A DNA stretch of 64,000 nucleotides from Heterocephalus glaber (GCF_000247695.1 NW_004624747.1:9370732-9434731); one strand, 5' to 3'. Counted from the stretch's first letter, positions 23,300 through 35,158 are shown. A program made the numbers and translations. Notes: a model not told the origin generated them from the sequence alone.

Positions 23300-23940
23300 A
23301 ATTAGAAAACATGAAAGAGTTGAACTACAATGACCAAACCACAGAATTAGTACTCCCAAATTTTAGAAAATTGAAGTTTTGGATAAATTTTTAAAGTTGA
23401 AGAAATAAAAGTGAAAATAAAAAAACATTTTTAAAATTCTATCAAAAAAGTCAGCCAGATTTGAAAATTCTAACTTCTAACAAAGAAAAGTAAATTTACT
23501 GAAAGGTAAAACTCAGTAACTGTTAATATAACAGCTTAAACAGAGCTGAAGAAAAAATATTGTAACCTGAGAGAACTGAGGAAATTGCCCAAAAAGTACA
23601 AAAAGTCAAAGTGTAAAAGGAAATAACATAGAAGACAAAATCAGGGTTAAAATATATCTCATTTGAGTTTTCAGAAGAAAGAGAAAAGCAACATTCAAAG
23701 AGAGAATGACTAACCCACACATCAAACGTATACTTTCAAGATATCAAAGACAAAGAGATTTTAAGAAGCCATCTAAAAGAAAAGATTACTTATAGTAGAA
23801 GACAGTTATACTGACAGCAGACCTCAGCAGCTATAATTTAAGCCAGAAGGTAGAAAAGTAATTTTTTTTCAAACTATGGGGAGAAATGCCGGTTCCAAAT
23901 TACATGCCCAGCTAAAAGTATTATTCGAAAACAAGGGCAA
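23300..23940 (+). mobile_element. HAL1/old L1 ORF1 fragment
   Basis: The right end, GACAGCAGACCTCAGCAGC...AAATTACATGCCCAGCTAAAAG, matches the ORF1 C-terminal region seen at 32.1 kb and 3.9 kb. Heavily decayed. Confidence 0.5.
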
Positions 23941-23942
23941 GC

Positions 23943-24070
23943 CGGCTATGGTAATACATCCCTGAAATCTTGGCTACTTAGAAAGCTGCAGCAGGAGGAT
24001 CACAACTTCAATGCCAGCCTGAGAAACTTAGAAAGATCCTATCTCAAAATCAATCAATCAATCAATAAAG

Positions 24071-24115
<45 letters not shown>

Positions 24116-24175
24116 TGTAGTTCAGTGGTAAAGCACCACGGGGTTGGATCCCCAGTACCACACACAAACACACAC
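23943..24175 (+). mobile_element. B1/ID dimer with GATA linker expansion
   Basis: A B1 half, (AATC)n and then (GATA)n at 24071-24114, is followed by ID half GTTCAGTGGTAAAGCACC. The tetranucleotide has expanded inside the A-rich linker. Confidence 0.75.
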
Positions 24176-24505
24176 ACTACACAGAGAGCAAAATAAAGAT
24201 ACAATCTTCCTTACAAAAGACTGAGGAATGTATAGACAGAAAATGGAGGTACTGAAGAACAAGAAAGAATAGTTAGCAAAGACATTGACAGGCATATGAG
24301 TAAATCTAAAGTGTTGGGTAAAAGCAATAATTACTAAAATGGGAAGTAAAAACCAAACAAGTATAAGACCATAATGTAGTTATATCTGTCTATGGACTTT
24401 AAATTGTTCAGAATAAGAGAAGGGCTACTGATTTTCCTTGGACTTTAAGTTGTATGTACATTAAAAATTTTAAAAGTAATCATTAAAAAGCATAGAAGAG
24501 ATTTA

Positions 24506-24568
24506 TCCGAGTGCCTCAAAAGCGCAAGGTCCTGAGTTCGATCCCCAGTACCAAAAAAAAAAAAAACC
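24506..24568 (+). mobile_element. Internally deleted tRNA-derived SINE
   Basis: GATTTATCCGAGTGCCTCAAAAGCGC, GTTCGATCCCCAGTACC, poly(A); flanked by CATAGAAG on both sides. Confidence 0.8.
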
Positions 24569-24664
24569 ATAGAAGTAGAATATGTAACTTTCCAACTTGT
24601 AAATGAAATGTTTTAAGAAAAATGTGTTTCTTGTTTAATTTTGTCGGGGGGGCGTGGCATTGTT

Positions 24665-25112
24665 TGTTATCTTAGTTGTTTTTCTCATCACTGAGACAAA
24701 AACCCAACACTCACAAGTTAAAGGAAGAAAAGTTTATTTTAGCCCACAGTTTGTAGAGGCTTTATTCTGTAGTCGATTGGCTCCAAGGTAGGGCAGTACG
24801 GCAGAGGGGCATCGCAGAGGAGAAACAGCTCATGGCATGGCAGGCAGGAAGGCAGAGGGCAGCAAGCAGCAAGCAGCAGCTGCAGCAGCAGCAAAGTAAG
24901 CCTCCTTTTCCCTTTTATCCCATCCAGGCTACAAGACTTTTGGATGGTGCCACCCACACCCAGGGTAGCCCTTCCCATTATCTACTAGGGGACTAATTTA
25001 GTACTACACACCCTTAATTCCAGTATCACATGCCCTAGATCCAGTCAGCTCTGAAAAGCCCCACCTATAAGCACATGATGTTTTCAAGGAACATCTGGAT
25101 CCAAGCCATAAC
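24665..25112 (-). mobile_element. Rodent MaLR-type LTR, antisense
   Basis: Reverse complement of the 22.7-23.2 kb LTR type: TTATCTTAGTTGTTTTTCTCATC at the left and GGATCCAAGCCATAACA at the right. It contains an internal AGC/GCA repeat near 24860-24895. Confidence 0.65.
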
Positions 25113-25114
25113 AT

Positions 25115-25206
25115 TTTTTTAGCACTGCTGAGGATAAAACCCAGGCCCTTAAGTATGCTAGATAAGGACTCCTCCACTTGTAGACAAGAGCTACATCCCC
25201 AGCCCT
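25115..25206 (-). mobile_element. ID-like SINE, antisense
   Basis: GAGGATAAAACCCAGGCCC...GAGCTACATCCCCAGCCCTA. Confidence 0.75.
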
Positions 25207-26452
25207 AAGAAACATTTTTAATTACCAAAAAAAGCTAATAAAGTGATGAAAAATTATTTTGGCCTCCACCACTTGTAAACAATAATCCTTCCCTTCCCCC
25301 ACTTTGTAATCTGCTAAAGTGTTTAAGACTTTCTACATAGAATAATTTAATGTCCTTATATCATACTTTTCTCAAAGTAAAGGTCATATTTCTGCCCTAG
25401 TCCTGCTACTTTATCCCCTCCATAAGAGACCACCTTTTCTATGCTCAGGTTTAAGCTAAGGCCAGGAACAGAAACATGTGCCCACCATCTACTCAGGAGA
25501 GGCCCCTCTCCACTAAAAGATCAGCAGCAGGCTGGCCAGTAAATTTCCTAAGAATCAATACCTTTGTATGGGTCAGGATCCATTTGGGCTTTCTGCTGTT
25601 ATTAAAAGAATGCACTTGGAAAGTAAAGAAAAAAATGAAAATCCTACCTGCTAATCCTCTTACCCCAAGGTTAACCACTATTAGCATATTTGTTTATTCC
25701 TATTGGCTTTTTTTTAAACATAAAAGCACAGTGTATATACCGTTCATATCCTATGCCTTTCAGTCACTTTGGGTATTTTTTATTTGAACATTCTTTAAGA
25801 GCATAATTTTTAGTGCATTGTTTTGATGCTCTCAACCATGTTTTTACTTTTTTCTCCTAAGTGCTTCTCCAATTGCTTGCTGTACTATTCCCTTCCGCCT
25901 GACAGTATACTGCTTCTAATAGCACCGGCACCGTGAAATGGGTCCTGAAACATCTCCTGGGAGAGCTTGCATTTTAAAGGGCTATAGTAGTTTATTTAAT
26001 ATAGACAAATGAAGTTGGTCTCTGCCCTCCACATTCTTTTATTACCAGGGGCCCATCTGTACTTTGATGTCACAAAGTTTCTTTATTCTTTCTGGCAGAA
26101 ACAATCTATGGCCTTCAGGAGGGAGTATTCTTCTTTCTAGAGGACAGCTTGTAAGCCTAGCATCGCCATAATTGGTGCACAGCTCTAGCAATAAGGCCAT
26201 AGTCAATGCCATCTGTCCCCTCTGGCAGCTATGTACTGTACAAAATGTGTTCATGGGTGATATGTGTCTCCCTGACCCTGAAAGACCCAGAGATGTTTGG
26301 GCAAGTAGTGAGCAGCTTAGCAAACACCCACTAGAGGGCACATCCTGCTGCTTTAGCAGGTCACAATTGTCCTATCTGTGCTGAGGTGGACCAGGCTTCA
26401 AGCACCCTGGTAGAGTCACCATTCACTTCACTCACCTGTGTTTCCTTGGCAG
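25207..26452. other. SGLT-family intron, unique sequence
   Basis: No coding or RNA gene was recognised in this stretch before exon 9. Open frames overlapping the exon in other phases have no family resemblance. Confidence 0.4.
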
Positions 26453-26588
26453 GTTTCTGTCCAGCGGGGCCTGGCAGGGAAGAACATATCTCACATGAAA
26501 GCTGGCTTCCTTCTGTATGGGTACCTGAAGTTGTTGCCTATGTTCCTCATGGTGATGCCAGGAATGATCAGCCGCATCTTTTACCCAA
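26453..26588 (+). CDS. SGLT-family gene, exon 9-equivalent
   Basis: The exon is 136 nt, with acceptor CCTTGGCAG and donor GTAAAT, and ends in phase 1. It encodes [14 protein letters not shown]...[23 protein letters not shown]. This corresponds to SGLT1 residues 296-340 and is the most conserved exon seen. Arg300 and Lys321 (in GYLKL) are retained. Cys301 is Gly. It follows the largest intron in the window, 9.7 kb. Confidence 0.94.
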
Positions 26589-27938
26589 GTAAATTCTTTT
26601 TTTTAACCCAAGTAAATTTTTTATTCTAATGAGCTCACACCAATTAGCTACTCCTCTTTCAGAGAAATAGTATTTGGGGTTTCGGGTCTCCTATAGTATA
26701 CTGGTCATTGGGGTGCCCCAGAATACTTCTTAACAGAAGTCTAGCAGAAACTATTGATATACACAGCAAGTCAGAAATACTATACCAGGGTGATAAGTTC
26801 AGACAGGAAAGAGTAGATCAGTGCCTTTTCTCAAGTGTCAGAGCTTCCTTCTCTCTATCAGGGGTTGCAGACTTTGGGACAGAGTCTGCAGGAAGATTGA
26901 GTTGCTCCCATCATATCACTAGTATTATACTAGGCACACCCGGTGTGCCAAGCACTGTGAGAAGATCTAATGGATGTTGCCGTTGTTTCTCACGGCCCCA
27001 AGTACAGTGGAGAGAGCGCCATGCAGCCACTAAAGTGAGCCTGATTCAGAGCAAGGCCCACATTAAATACTATTAAAGCATTTGTGTTTTCCCTAACGAG
27101 TTATCATAATTCCGTGGCTGTACCTCATCCCCACTTCCAGTCGCTAGTTTTACTAGCTCATCCTTACTAGATTATTCTGTCTCTCAGGGTAACGAGTCTG
27201 TTTATTCATTAAATTGAATGAAGCACTTCGCTCTGATTGGCACAGCCACAGGGGCAGAGCAGGTGACTCCTGGGAGAGTCTCTTGCTATAATGCTTTTGA
27301 CAAAGGGAAATAAAATGTAGGATGCTTTTCAGTAATAAGAAATATGTTCAATAGATATCTCTAATTCTAATCTCTTCTTCTATTTGCTCCTGAGGCATGC
27401 CTCCATTTCTTTCCTAATTTATTCCCAGTTTTAACTGAGACTAGTTTCAACATTCTCCAATTTGCTTTTCAGCTGTTAAGCAGTACTTTGTTGATAATTC
27501 CCTAAAAGGTTGGAAATAGGTCCCTCTGCTAAGAACTGCAGTCCCAACTTCTTACTCTGAATTAACAACTCTGTCAGGTCCAAGTAGTAAGGTTATGGGT
27601 TGCTCACATGTTAGTATGTGACAAATAATCCACTGGTTTTCCTAACACCTAGCTAGAATCATTGGAAGGCTTATTGAGGGCCCATGACTTGCCTTGGGTC
27701 ACTTGATGAACTGGGGGGAGTACGATTCATTTGACTCCCAGGAGCCTGAGTCCTAATCCTTTTCTCCAGCCTCAGCTCCCAAGAATGTGAGGATCATGAA
27801 TTGGAGCTGACACCGGTGGACTGAGAATTTAACATTTACATGTGCATATATAATTCCTAATTTGCTTCCCTTACCCTGGGCTCATATTTAAGAGCTTTAA
27901 GGCCAGTGTGTTGATGTGACTGTTACTTCTTTTTGCAG

Positions 27939-28046
27939 ACCAAGTGGCTTGTGTTGTACCTTCAGAATGTGAAAAGTACTGCGGCGCCCAACGCAGTTGT
28001 AGCCCTGTCGCTTATCCGAGGATGGTGGTATCATTGCTGCCTACTA
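27939..28046 (+). CDS. SGLT-family gene, exon 10-equivalent (cysteine loop)
   Basis: The exon is 108 nt, with acceptor CTTTTTGCAG and donor GTAAGA. It encodes the extracellular cysteine loop QVACVVPSECEKYCG...SC...AYPRMVV. The four cysteines matching SGLT1 345, 351, 355 and 361 are all present, so the loop disulfides are probably formed. The split codon at the 3' end joins A with GC of the next exon to give Ser, where SGLT1 has Gly. Confidence 0.93.
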
Positions 28047-29513
28047 GTAAGAAACAGGCCCTGCTGCTGAGAGCCATAGAATCCCATGGGAGCCTAGCCC
28101 CTAAGGCTATAAGTGGCCAGTTAGGAGTGAGGTTTCTAGAGGTGACTTTCTTACCAGCTAGCCTGTCATTCTGGATGGAAATACAGGTTGCCAGGTGGGA
28201 GGGACATTAGCACCATGAAGGGCACGTTTGCGTGCCCTGACAAAAGGATCAAGGCCTCCTCCCTCTCTATTCTTTGCACACTGGTAGTGCATATCTTCTT
28301 GGAGGCAAAATCTGCACATTTTGTTTGCATTATTTATGTCACCTGATGAGCTGGTTCCCTTGCTCATTCATCCAAAAAATGGAGTCTACGCTGTGTAAGG
28401 CATTGTTCTAAGCCATGAAAACAAACACAAAGATGAGTGAAACTAGTCCTGCACTTGAAGAGCTCACCATCTTCATAGGCATAAGCATAGGAAAGGAGAT
28501 GAGCAACTATCCAACAGTCAGATGACCTTTTGAGATGATAATGAATTCACATATTCATCACACCTTTCTCCCCAAATTCCACTGAAATGGCCAAATGAAT
28601 ACATTTTTTTAAAATTCTGTGTTAGTTCTGGAGAACAATAGGTTGGAAAACTTGAGACATTTCCACAAAATACACTATAGGTGGAATCAGATTGAGTGAA
28701 AACTAACCATCCCACAGTTCAGAAAGTGAGTTGTCTGGACTCCCCACCTAAGCCTCGAGAAATGCCACAGCTTCAAACAACCAAGGCTGCAAGAAAGTGT
28801 TGACAGTTGAAGGAAGGCAAATCCAAGGACCCTAGTCTATGTCTGTCTACTGGCACACTAAGGACATTTCGCCACAGTAGGCTTCCAGTTTAGATCCTGG
28901 TTATCTTCCCTCAGGCTTTCCCAATAACACATAGGAAAAATATCTTCTAACAGAGCAGTTAACATCCCTTCCACATGGCCTTCCAAGTAGTAATACCAGA
29001 TTATTGTTTATAACTAGCATTTGTTGAGTTCTTGCTCTGTATTGGGCATTGTATCAACTCATCTACTCAAATGTATCTTAATATTAACAGCAGCTGTATG
29101 TGGTAAATACTATATGCCCACTCTACAGATGAGGGCACTGTGGCACTGGGAAGGACATCACTTTCATATGGTCTGAACCTTCTCTGAGGCTCTTACTCTT
29201 CACAGGTAAGAGAGGAAAGCAGTGGCAACCATCTCACAGGACTGTACTTAAGATGGTACAGGCTGATGTCTGAAGAGATGTTCTGGTACAGACTAACCAC
29301 CCAGGAGATATTAGCTCCTATTATTATATGAAAACACAGCAGGAAACAATTAAGTCTTGTTACGAAGCAAGAAAACATGTAATGTAATAATCTATCTTAG
29401 GTGGAACTCTATTCCAAGTAAAATTTGGATGTTTTGTAGGAGGAAATTTGGGATTTGGAAAAGTTCCTTAGGAGGCCTGTGTCATCTGGCATGATGAAAG
29501 AGGTGGGAGAGGG

Positions 29514-29593
29514 CTGGAGATGTAGCTCAGTGGCGCTGCACCTGCCTGGCAAGTGCAAGGTCCTGAGTTCGATCCCTGGTACCAAAAAAAAAA
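29514..29593 (+). mobile_element. tRNA-derived SINE
   Basis: GGCTGGAGATGTAGCTCAGTGG...GTTCGATCCCTGGTACC and poly(A). First of two sense copies only about 40 nt apart. Confidence 0.87.
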
Positions 29594-29634
29594 GTCTCTT
29601 GTAATAAAGTCAATCAATTCTCAAAAACTTTAAG

Positions 29635-29725
29635 GGCCGGGGATGTAGCTCAGTGGTGCTGTGCCTGCCTGGTGAGTACAACCCTGAGTTCGATCCCCAG
29701 TACTGCAAAAAAAAAAAAAAAAAAA
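29635..29725 (+). mobile_element. tRNA-derived SINE next to SGLT exon 11
   Basis: GGCCGGGGATGTAGCTCAGTGG...GTTCGATCCCCAGTACTGC and poly(A) ending at 29725, leaving only 36 nt to the exon at 29762. The branch point must lie in this short gap or in the SINE. Confidence 0.88.
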
Positions 29726-29761
29726 GAGCTGGGAATCCAGTAAGTATTCTTTCTCCTCCAG

Positions 29762-29912
29762 GCCTACAGGGCATGATGTTGTCCACAGTATGTGCCACCA
29801 TCATTTCCTCCTTGACTTCTGCTTTCAACAGTGTCAGTTCCCTGTTCACAATGAATATCTATGCCTGGATGCGGCCTCGGGCCTCTGAAAATGAACTCAT
29901 GATAACAGCAAG
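29762..29912 (+). CDS. SGLT-family gene, exon 11-equivalent (Na2 site)
   Basis: The exon is 151 nt, with acceptor TTTCTCCTCCAG and donor GTGAAG. It encodes LQGMMLS...[37 protein letters not shown]. The paired serines matching SGLT1 Ser392 and Ser393 of the Na2 sodium site are kept, and Ser389 is Thr. Intact Na2 serines suggest sodium binding was not lost. A tRNA-derived SINE poly(A) ends only about 36 nt before this exon. Confidence 0.94.
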
Positions 29913-30519
29913 GTGAAGTATTCCTCTAATCGCATTAGTTAATACTGTCAGTGAGTGAAATTAGTTAATACTGTCACCCCAGTATGTTATTTGTGAGGCT
30001 GACACACTGTATATAGAATCATCTTATTTATGAAGTTTTGTTGGTTTGGAGAGATTTTGCTTAGTTGGGTTTTTATTGCTGCAATTTTGCAATGAAGATG
30101 TATGTATTGCTTTGATAATCACAAAGAAAATGGTTTCTGCTTGTTTAAAAAAAAGAAAGAAATAATCACAATGATATAAATGAGCATAGTTTATTGTACC
30201 CCTCCCAATAGTTCTTTTGGGGAAATTTACATAAACTATCTCATCTCATTTAGTCCTCATGACAACTGTTAAATGTAAGTTTTACGGTTCGGATTCTCAT
30301 TTGCAAATGGAAAAATAGTAGCTCAGAGGGGGAAACTCAGACTTGTCTGTCTGGGGCCATGAAATTAACTGTCATGCCACACAACATCTGTTAGGTCCCT
30401 GTCTGTAAGGGACTTGTTCCCTAAGGTTTCACCCTGGCCACTCATGAGCCACATCCAGCCCACGCATCTTTAACAGGCCCTACATTGTGGCTAAAAAAGA
30501 ATCACTTTTTTCTTTTATT

Positions 30520-30660
30520 CAGGACTGGGAATTGAACCCAGGAACTTGGCCTGAGCTACATCCCCACCACACACCCTCAACCCCCAGCTTTTTTTGGCAC
30601 AAATCCTCCTGCCCAGCCTCCTAAGGTGCTGGGATTACAGGTGGGCACCACCCTGCTCAG
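30520..30660 (-). mobile_element. ID/B1 SINE, antisense
   Basis: ACTGGGAATTGAACCCAGG...CTGAGCTACATCCCC followed by GGTGCTGGGATTACAGGTGG. Confidence 0.7.
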
Positions 30661-30677
30661 TTTAAAACACTGTCTTT

Positions 30678-30760
30678 GGGCTGGGAATTTAGCTCAGTGG
30701 CACCACACCTGCCTCTCAAGCACAAGGTCCTGAATTCGATTCCTGGTACCAAAACAAAAC
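30678..30760 (+). mobile_element. tRNA-derived SINE
   Basis: GGCTGGGAATTTAGCTCAGTGG...ATTCGATTCCTGGTACC with an (AAAAC)n tail. Confidence 0.87.
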
Positions 30761-31059
30761 AAAGAAAACCACTGTCCCTTTATGTCACCTCAAGGTGCAT
30801 GTTTGCTATCTAGTCTATCTCTCTCATCCCTGCAAGTGTTTGAGTTTGCCTTTATATTTGTACTGCCATTCCATGGTTGAAAATGCCTTTTTCTGAGAAA
30901 GTTTAAGAAACTGATTTGTTTTATTAAGTTGTTAGAGAATATAGGGAAAAAGAAAACATTCTTTTTAGGAAGCTCAAGCCAGTGATACCAAAACATAACA
31001 AACATAGCACAGAAAAATAATAAAACTAAAGGCTAATCTGACTTTGAAATATCAATACA

Positions 31060-31359
31060 AAAAATAGAAATATAATGTTAGGCACAAATCCAACAATACA
31101 TTAAAAGTGATACATCATTACCAGCTGTGCTTTTTTCTCAAAAAATAGGACCATTCAGTATTAGAAAATGTATTAAATATAACTCACACAGATCAAAAAA
31201 GGAAAATTATAGGTACCTACTCACAGGTAATGAAAAGATATTGCAAAAAAAGTGCTTTTCAACATGATAAAGCATATCTGTATCATGCTAAAAAGCCTAT
31301 ATATACTTAATGAAGAAGTTAGAGAAGAACAAGGTAAGAATATTCTCCTTCAGCATGGC

Positions 31360-31360
<1 letters not shown>
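31060..31360 (+). mobile_element. Old L1 ORF2 fragment
   Basis: ACCATTCAGTATTAGAAAATG...TTCAACATGATAAAGCATATC resembles the ORF2 RT region; no intact frame. Confidence 0.5.
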
Positions 31361-31394
<34 letters not shown>

Positions 31395-31403
31395 CAGACA
31401 GAT
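31361..31403 (+). repeat. GATA/GACA microsatellite
   Basis: About nine GATA units followed by two GACA units. Confidence 0.95.
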
Positions 31404-32320
31404 TAGACCCACAGGTGATGTTAGCACACAAGGACTTTAAAATATCCATGATTAAGGGGCCAGGAATTTAGCTCAGTTGTTCCGCCACCTGCCTGCAAGC
31501 ACAAGGACCTGAGTTCGATCCCTGGTACCAAAAAAAAAAATTCATGATTAATATAGGCAGCAAAATAGAGGGGGAGATATATAAAATAGATGAAAAGATT
31601 GAAATTTTTACCTGAGGATTAGAATTTATATAAAAAGATTGAAAATGTTCTTTCTAGAACTGAAAAATAAAAATGTGAAATTAAGACCTCAGTGGATGAG
31701 TTAACATTGAGTTGGATATAGCAGAAGACATAAGTATTGAATTGGAAATTAATGAATAATATCAGACTGAAATGCACAAAACAAGTAAGATACACATAAA
31801 ACACAATCAGAGTAATAATATGTGTAACTGAAATCACAGAGATAGAGGGGAACAAGTTAGATAGAAATAATTTTGAAAAAATAATGACTAGAATCTTTCC
31901 ACAATTGATGGACAACTGTCTAGAGTCTTAAGAAACCCCACAAATTAAAGCAGGACAAACACAAAGGAAACAATACTTAGACTATATTTTAGTGAAACTT
32001 CTGGAAACTGAAGGTAATAAGGCATTTAAAACAGCCAAAGGAAAATAAATCATATTACCTTTAAAGAAGCAACATAGAGACTGGTTGATCTTCAACAGAA
32101 ACTATGGAAGCCAGAAAAAAATATCTGCAAATGGTAGAGGAAAAAGCTACCATACTAGAATTCAATACACATCAAAAATATTCTCCAAAATGAAGGTGAA
32201 ATAAATATGTTTTTAGATAAGTACAAAGGTTGGAAGAATGTACTGCATTAGACTTGCACTATAAGAAATACTAAAGGAAGTTCTTCAGGCTTAAGAAAAA
32301 TATCCCAGGCAGAATTGAAC
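31404..32320 (+). mobile_element. HAL1/old L1 ORF1, split by SINE
   Basis: ACACAAGGACTTTAAAATATCC, CAGAAACTATGGAAGCC, GAATTCAATACACATC, AAATACTAAAGGAAGTTCTTCAGGC match the HAL1/L1 ORF1 and downstream pattern. The SINE at 31457-31540 is flanked by CATGATTAA. Decayed. Confidence 0.65.
31457..31540 (+). mobile_element. tRNA-derived SINE
   Basis: GGCCAGGAATTTAGCTCAG...GTTCGATCCCTGGTACC and poly(A); CATGATTAA/T on both sides. Confidence 0.87.
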
Positions 32321-32325
32321 TTTAT

Positions 32326-32430
32326 CAGTTTTTTAAAATTAATTTTATTGGTACATTCTAGGTATACAATATAATGACATTCATCATTGGGAATTTGCAC
32401 CTTTATATAATCTCACTTGGGTCTTATTTC
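32326..32430 (-). mobile_element. Very short L1 3'-end insertion
   Basis: About 105 nt of antisense L1 3'UTR (TTTATTGGTACATTCTAGG) lies between two copies of CAGAATTGAACTTTA. Confidence 0.85.
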
Positions 32431-32522
32431 AGAATTGAACTTTAGAGAAGAATAAAGAGCACCAGAAAGAGTACATATGTGTAAATATAAATGAACATTG
32501 ACTGTTTAAAACATTAATGAGA

Positions 32523-32925
32523 ATGCATATTGAGGCCATACTCTTAAGTGAAATAAATAAGACACACATGTGTAAATAGTGAATAGTTTCTCTAGTGTGA
32601 GAAACTGAGAGTGTAAATAAGGATTAAAAGGATTAATAACTAATAATTGATACTTTGAAATAGGAAAAGGTCCAAAGAGGTAGGGGTGGTGGGAGGAGAT
32701 GGGGAAAGGAAAGAATGGAAAGGAAAAATTAGGAGAAAAGAAAAAAAAATGGAAACAAAGTCTATGTAAATAGGGAAGGGTGGAGGGGTGAAGGGCACAC
32801 AGGTAATGGGAAAAAATAAGAACCAAGATACATCATGTACAGGTACAAGCACCCAAAGATAAATGTAAACATATTGTATACCTAAAATGTACCAATAAAA
32901 GAATTTTTAAAAAATAAATAAATAA
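32523..32925 (+). mobile_element. 5'-truncated young L1 3' end
   Basis: It starts in the region after the ORF2 end and carries the full purine-rich 3'UTR to ATGTACCAATAAAAG and an A-rich tail. Direct repeats of AAAACATTAATGAGA flank it. Confidence 0.88.
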
Positions 32926-33327
32926 AACATTAATGAGAAAAAATGTCTGTGGATTTATAACATATAGAAGTAAAATATGACAATAAAAGCAGAGAAAATG
33001 GGAAGCTAAATCAAACTTAAATATTCTAAGATTCTAGAATTATTGGAAATATGAAAAAAGTAAAACTTGTCCCAGAGTATAACATTAGAAATGCATTTAA
33101 TCTCTAAACTGACCAATAAGAGAATGGTTCAAGAATGTTTAAGTAACAAGTTAATAGGAGGAAATAGAAAATAACTAACAAAATATATGAGCAGCCCAAG
33201 AGAAATCTAAAAAGGGATGAAAAGAATAGAAAACAGGTGATTTAAATAGAAAACAATTACTGTGATAGGATGGCACATATCCAAATACATCAGTGATTCC
33301 ATGAAATGTAAATGGACTAAACATCAG

Positions 33328-33400
33328 GAGCTGAGATGAGAAAATCATGTTTGAGGTCAATCTGGACAACACAGTGAGACCTCATCTAAAGAAGAAGAAA
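33328..33400 (+). mobile_element. B1-like SINE fragment
   Basis: GAGGTCAATCTGGACAACACAGTGAGACCTCATC is the right part of a B1-like unit. Confidence 0.5.
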
Positions 33401-33519
33401 CAGGCCTTGAAGAGGTCACTAGGTATGAAGGGCTCTTTCCCCCATGAGTGGGACTAAGGAACATTAGACTGCCATGTCCTGCCACCATGTGATGACAATC
33501 TTCTCTAATTTCTCTCACC

Positions 33520-34010
33520 TTTTTAGTTTTCTGTGTGGAGATCTTGCACTTCTTTCATTAGGCTTATTCCTGACTAGCTTGTGGTTTTAATGCTACTTTT
33601 AACAGAATTGTTTTCCAAATCAATTCCCCATTATTTGCTACTAGTACAAAGAAATACAATTTCTAATTGACCTTATATCTTGTGAACCTTTCTAAATTCA
33701 CTTAACTGCTTCTAGTACACATTTTGTAGATTCCTTGAGATTTTCTGTGCATACGACCACATCTCCATGAATAAAGATAGGCTTCTTTCTGATTTGTATT
33801 TTTGTTTTCTTACTTTATTGCTCTGTATATAATCCTGAGTACAGTATTCAGTAGAAGTGGTGAAAGTGGACCCTTGCATCATTTCCAGTCTTAGGGATAA
33901 AGTGTTTAATCTTTCACCCTGAAGTATGACATTAGCTGTAGGATTTTTATAGATGCTCTTTATTATGTTGCAGAAATTCCCCTCTGTTCCCAGGGCACTT
34001 CGGAGCAACA
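33520..34010 (-). mobile_element. Old L1 ORF2, antisense (part 1)
   Basis: On the + strand: TGGACCCTTGCATCATTTCC, ACCCTGAAGTATGACATTAGC, TTTATAGATGCTCTTTATTATGTT. Same type as 14.4-15.0 kb; it resumes at 34830. Confidence 0.65.
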
Positions 34011-34288
34011 AGAGCTAGATTAAAATTCCAGACAGAGCCCACTATTAGGAGATAGAAAGACCCATACTATTTGCATCAGCCATATGGAATTGAAATGTCA
34101 AATTGAGGGTTCTCAAACATGCACAAGTTTCCCCCACGAAACATCTATTTAATTCCACTGTTGTACATTGTGGGAAACCAAAGGGCTAAGTTAAAATCTT
34201 CAGAAAAGTGGAGTTGAATTTTCTAGAGTTGAATTTTCTAGTTGAATTATGTCTAGTGCTTGTCTGCTGCTATTAAAATTATCATGTG

Positions 34289-34385
34289 GGTCCGGGGATT
34301 TAGCTCAGTGGTTTTGCCACCTGCTGCACAAGCGCAAGGACCGGAGTTTGATCTCTGGTACCAAATTAAAAAATTAATAAATAAA
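34289..34385 (+). mobile_element. tRNA-derived SINE
   Basis: GTCCGGGGATTTAGCTCAGTGG...CTCTGGTACC with a TTAAA/AATAA tail. ATTAAAATTATC before and ATAAAATTATC after suggest a duplication. Confidence 0.83.
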
Positions 34386-34464
34386 TAAAATTATCGTATG
34401 AGTTTTTTTCTTTTTCATCCTGTTAACACAGAAAATTACAATTATTGGGGGTTTTTTATTCATT

Positions 34465-34800
34465 AAGTTTAAAATGGAGTACTACTCAGCCATAAAGAAT
34501 GAGAAACTAGAGACATTTATAGCTAAATGGGTCCACATTGAGGCGATACTCTTAAGCAAAATAAATAAGACACACATGTGTGAATACCGAATAGCTTCTC
34601 CGGTGTGAGAAACTGAAAGTGTAAATAAGGATCAAAATGTAAATAAGGATCAAAAGTAACAAAATAAGTATCAAAAGTGTAAGTAAGGATAATAGATAAT
34701 GTGAAATAGGAAGAAAAGGTCCAAAGAGGAAGAGGAAGAGGGAGGGATAGGGGAAAGGAAAGAAGGGAAAGGAATAAATATGAGAAAAGGAAAAAACAAA
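34465..34800 (+). mobile_element. L1 3'-end piece inside old L1
   Basis: AAAATGGAGTACTACTCAGCC to the purine-rich UTR (GGGAAAGGAAAGAAGGGAAAGG). It stops before the usual AATAAA end, so both sides are truncated or rearranged. It contains a local duplication of GTAAATAAGGATCAAAA. Confidence 0.75.
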
Positions 34801-34829
34801 TACAAGTATTGGTTATTGAGTGTTAAACC

Positions 34830-35125
34830 AACCTTGCAAACATGAGATAAACCATGTTTGGGCATATTGCATTTTTTATGTATCACTGGGTTTGCTTTGC
34901 TAATATTTTGTCAAGGATTTTTCCATCTATGCTTATGAAGGCTATTGATCTATGATTTTCTTAATGTCTTATATATAATTTGGTTTGGTGGTTTTCTGCC
35001 CTGATAAAATGATTAAGGAACTAATTTTTCTGATTTCTAAAACAGTTTGTATGTGATTGATATTATTTCTGTATAATAAAAGTGTATAGTTTTCAGCTAT
35101 TTTATTGGCAGGGAGAAAGCTCATC
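34830..35125 (-). mobile_element. Old L1 ORF2, antisense (part 2)
   Basis: AACCAACCTTGCAAACATGAG...TTGTCAAGGATTTTTCC...TATGATTTTCTTAATGTC, the reverse of RT-domain L1 sequence. It ends only about 30 nt before SGLT exon 12. Confidence 0.7.
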
Positions 35126-35158
35126 AAATTTTCCCTGATTTTTTTGTTTAACTTACAG

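Noticed and set aside
24060..24120. Regular short repeats as a CRISPR-like array
   Set aside because: It is a GATA microsatellite in a SINE linker. The genome is mammalian and there are no spacers.
26708..27076. 122-codon + strand frame downstream of SGLT exon 9
   Set aside because: It is after the splice donor, has no family resemblance and is probably chance.
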